From: Achromobacter xylosoxidans
GTDB lineage: Bacteria > Pseudomonadota > Gammaproteobacteria > Burkholderiales > Burkholderiaceae_B
Reading direction: 5' to 3'
Assembly (NCBI RefSeq): GCF_001457475.1
Contig: NZ_LN831029.1
Span: forward strand, 2,418,001-2,482,000
DNA: 64,000 bases
Position numbers and translations under genes: made by a program. Shown in pieces: positions 63,337-64,000 of the stretch. The notes beneath the pieces were generated by a model, which did not search any database, was not told the DNA's origin, and was given only the letters and a program-made list of their open reading frames with translations. The first letter of the stretch is position 1, and each line of letters begins with the position of its first letter.

Positions 63337-63495
63337 TCAGCTGCCCGGCGGACCGGCAAACAACTGATAGAACCAAACCATGAAACCGTAGCCCGCGACG
63401 ATGATCACCGTAAGAACGGGGGCCATGACCGCCGTCAGGAACAGAAAACTTCGCAGTTCCTGCGGCTTAGTGTAGCCATCAGACTCGTTTGACAC
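63337..63495 (-). CDS. napE: NapE, small membrane protein of the nap operon
   Basis: 52 residues from a GTG at 63495: a polar N-terminus (SNESDGYTKPQELRSFL), one transmembrane helix (LTAVMAPVLTVIIVAGYGFM) and the family end VWFYQLFAGPPGS. It is first gene of napEDABC and a paralogue of torE at 42355. Function in the nap system is not established. Confidence 0.8.
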   Translation of the reverse strand: MSNESDGYTKPQELRSFLFLTAVMAPVLTVIIVAGYGFMVWFYQLFAGPPGS

Positions 63496-63805
63496 ACACC
63501 ACCTCACCAGACAGTCGGGGTATTGCGTTTAACGTGCGGATGTCGAAGTTTTTAGCAGATGCGTTTCAGACGCGTCAATGTTGCACCACAGCGCAATAAT
63601 TCGCGGTGGCATTATGTGCTGATATATATAACGAGAGGAACAGCGCACTCCCCACTCATCCCCACTCAATAAGCGACTGAACGCGAACCCAGCCCCCGGG
63701 ACCCGCGACCGCGAACGGATCGCGTATGTCCATGCAGGCCGCGCAGGGCGGCCCAAGCAAGATGTCCATGGCCAGCAATCAAATACAGGCCGTATCAATC
63801 AACCG
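63496..63805. other. nap promoter region without genes
   Basis: 310 bases with an A+T-rich centre (TATATATAAC near 63620). A weak FNR-like sequence on the minus strand, TTGAC-GCGT-CTGAA (63578-63565), matches the consensus in seven of ten positions and sits 70 bases from napE. No credible reading frame. Confidence 0.5.
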
Positions 63806-64000
63806 CTAACCAATCGCCCCATAGATCCGCCGCGCCTCGGCGGCATCCGCCACCGGCCGCCCCAAAGCAATCGCCCCTTCCACCGCCTGCCGCACCAACT
63901 CGCCATTTCCCGAAGCCACCGAACCATCCCGCAGCTTCAGATTATTCTCGAACCCCACTCGCATATGCCCCCCGAACGCCGCTGCCGTCGTCACGCAGGC
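63806..64000 (-). CDS. 3' end of a BKACE/3-keto-5-aminohexanoate cleavage enzyme gene (partial)
   Basis: The frame is open to the window edge and ends with TAG at 63806-63808, giving 64 C-terminal residues. GGHMRVGFENNLKLRDGSVA followed by NGELVRQAVEGAIALGRPVA is the conserved end of the BKACE (DUF849) family, whose members cleave beta-keto acids using acetyl-CoA. The GG-H-RVG-E-N segment belongs to the active-site end of the barrel. The rest of the gene lies outside. Confidence 0.8.
   Translation of the reverse strand, partial: ACVTTAAAFGGHMRVGFENNLKLRDGSVASGNGELVRQAVEGAIALGRPVADAAEARRIYGAIG

Noticed and set aside
63640..63680. Short CCCCACTC direct repeats near the nap promoter, considered as a CRISPR or iteron array
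   Set aside because: Only two imperfect short copies; no regular spacing or array.

Overview
The window is G+C-rich chromosomal DNA of a betaproteobacterium, most likely an Alcaligenaceae member of the Achromobacter/Bordetella type. This rests on a Bug-family tripartite tricarboxylate receptor, BvgS-like sensor kinases with a periplasmic Venus-flytrap domain, a napEDABC-ccm arrangement and the general gene style; it is an inference, not a phylogenetic result. I saw no rRNA, tRNA, CRISPR array or intact insertion sequence.

Layout. 1-4470 holds the tail of an outer-membrane transport protein, a glutaredoxin-like protein, a lipoprotein, an AraC regulator, a HigBA-type toxin-antitoxin pair and a short-chain dehydrogenase. 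4475-9604 is a small catabolic cluster: Bug receptor, 2-hydroxyacid dehydrogenase, RraA-like protein, LysR regulator and a divergent FMN 2-hydroxyacid oxidase. 9615-16963 is an iron/heme-type uptake locus on the minus strand: FecI-like sigma, FecR, TonB receptor with a signalling domain, a secreted hemophilin-like protein and a Slam outer-membrane translocator. Two near-identical promoter elements precede the receptor and hemophilin genes. 17366-19310 holds a small membrane protein, an NmrA-like gene broken by an in-frame stop, and an orphan Imm11-type immunity protein.

19564-33144 looks A+T-richer and accessory. It carries a four-gene chaperone-usher fimbrial operon (pilin, chaperone, usher, tip adhesin) beside a translationally coupled regulatory operon (LuxR-type response regulator and two BvgS-like kinases) and a divergent EAL-domain protein. 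This resembles the Roc system of Pseudomonas or Bvg of Bordetella. The two kinases are degenerate in complementary ways: one lacks the phospho-accepting His but keeps a normal ATP site, while the other keeps His, receiver and Hpt but lacks the conserved N-box Asn. They may work only as a pair.

33405-35060 holds a pirin and a hypoxanthine-DNA glycosylase. 35181-63495 is an anaerobic-respiration island with two complete cytochrome c maturation operons (ccmABCDEFGHI). The first is divergent from a TMAO reductase operon (torE-torC-torA-torD); a tetrathionate reductase operon (ttrBCA) follows. The second ccm operon lies directly downstream of napEDABC. FNR-type sites precede tor and ttr. torA carries a one-base frameshift in a C6G4 tract. 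The window ends in the 3' end of a BKACE (DUF849) gene.
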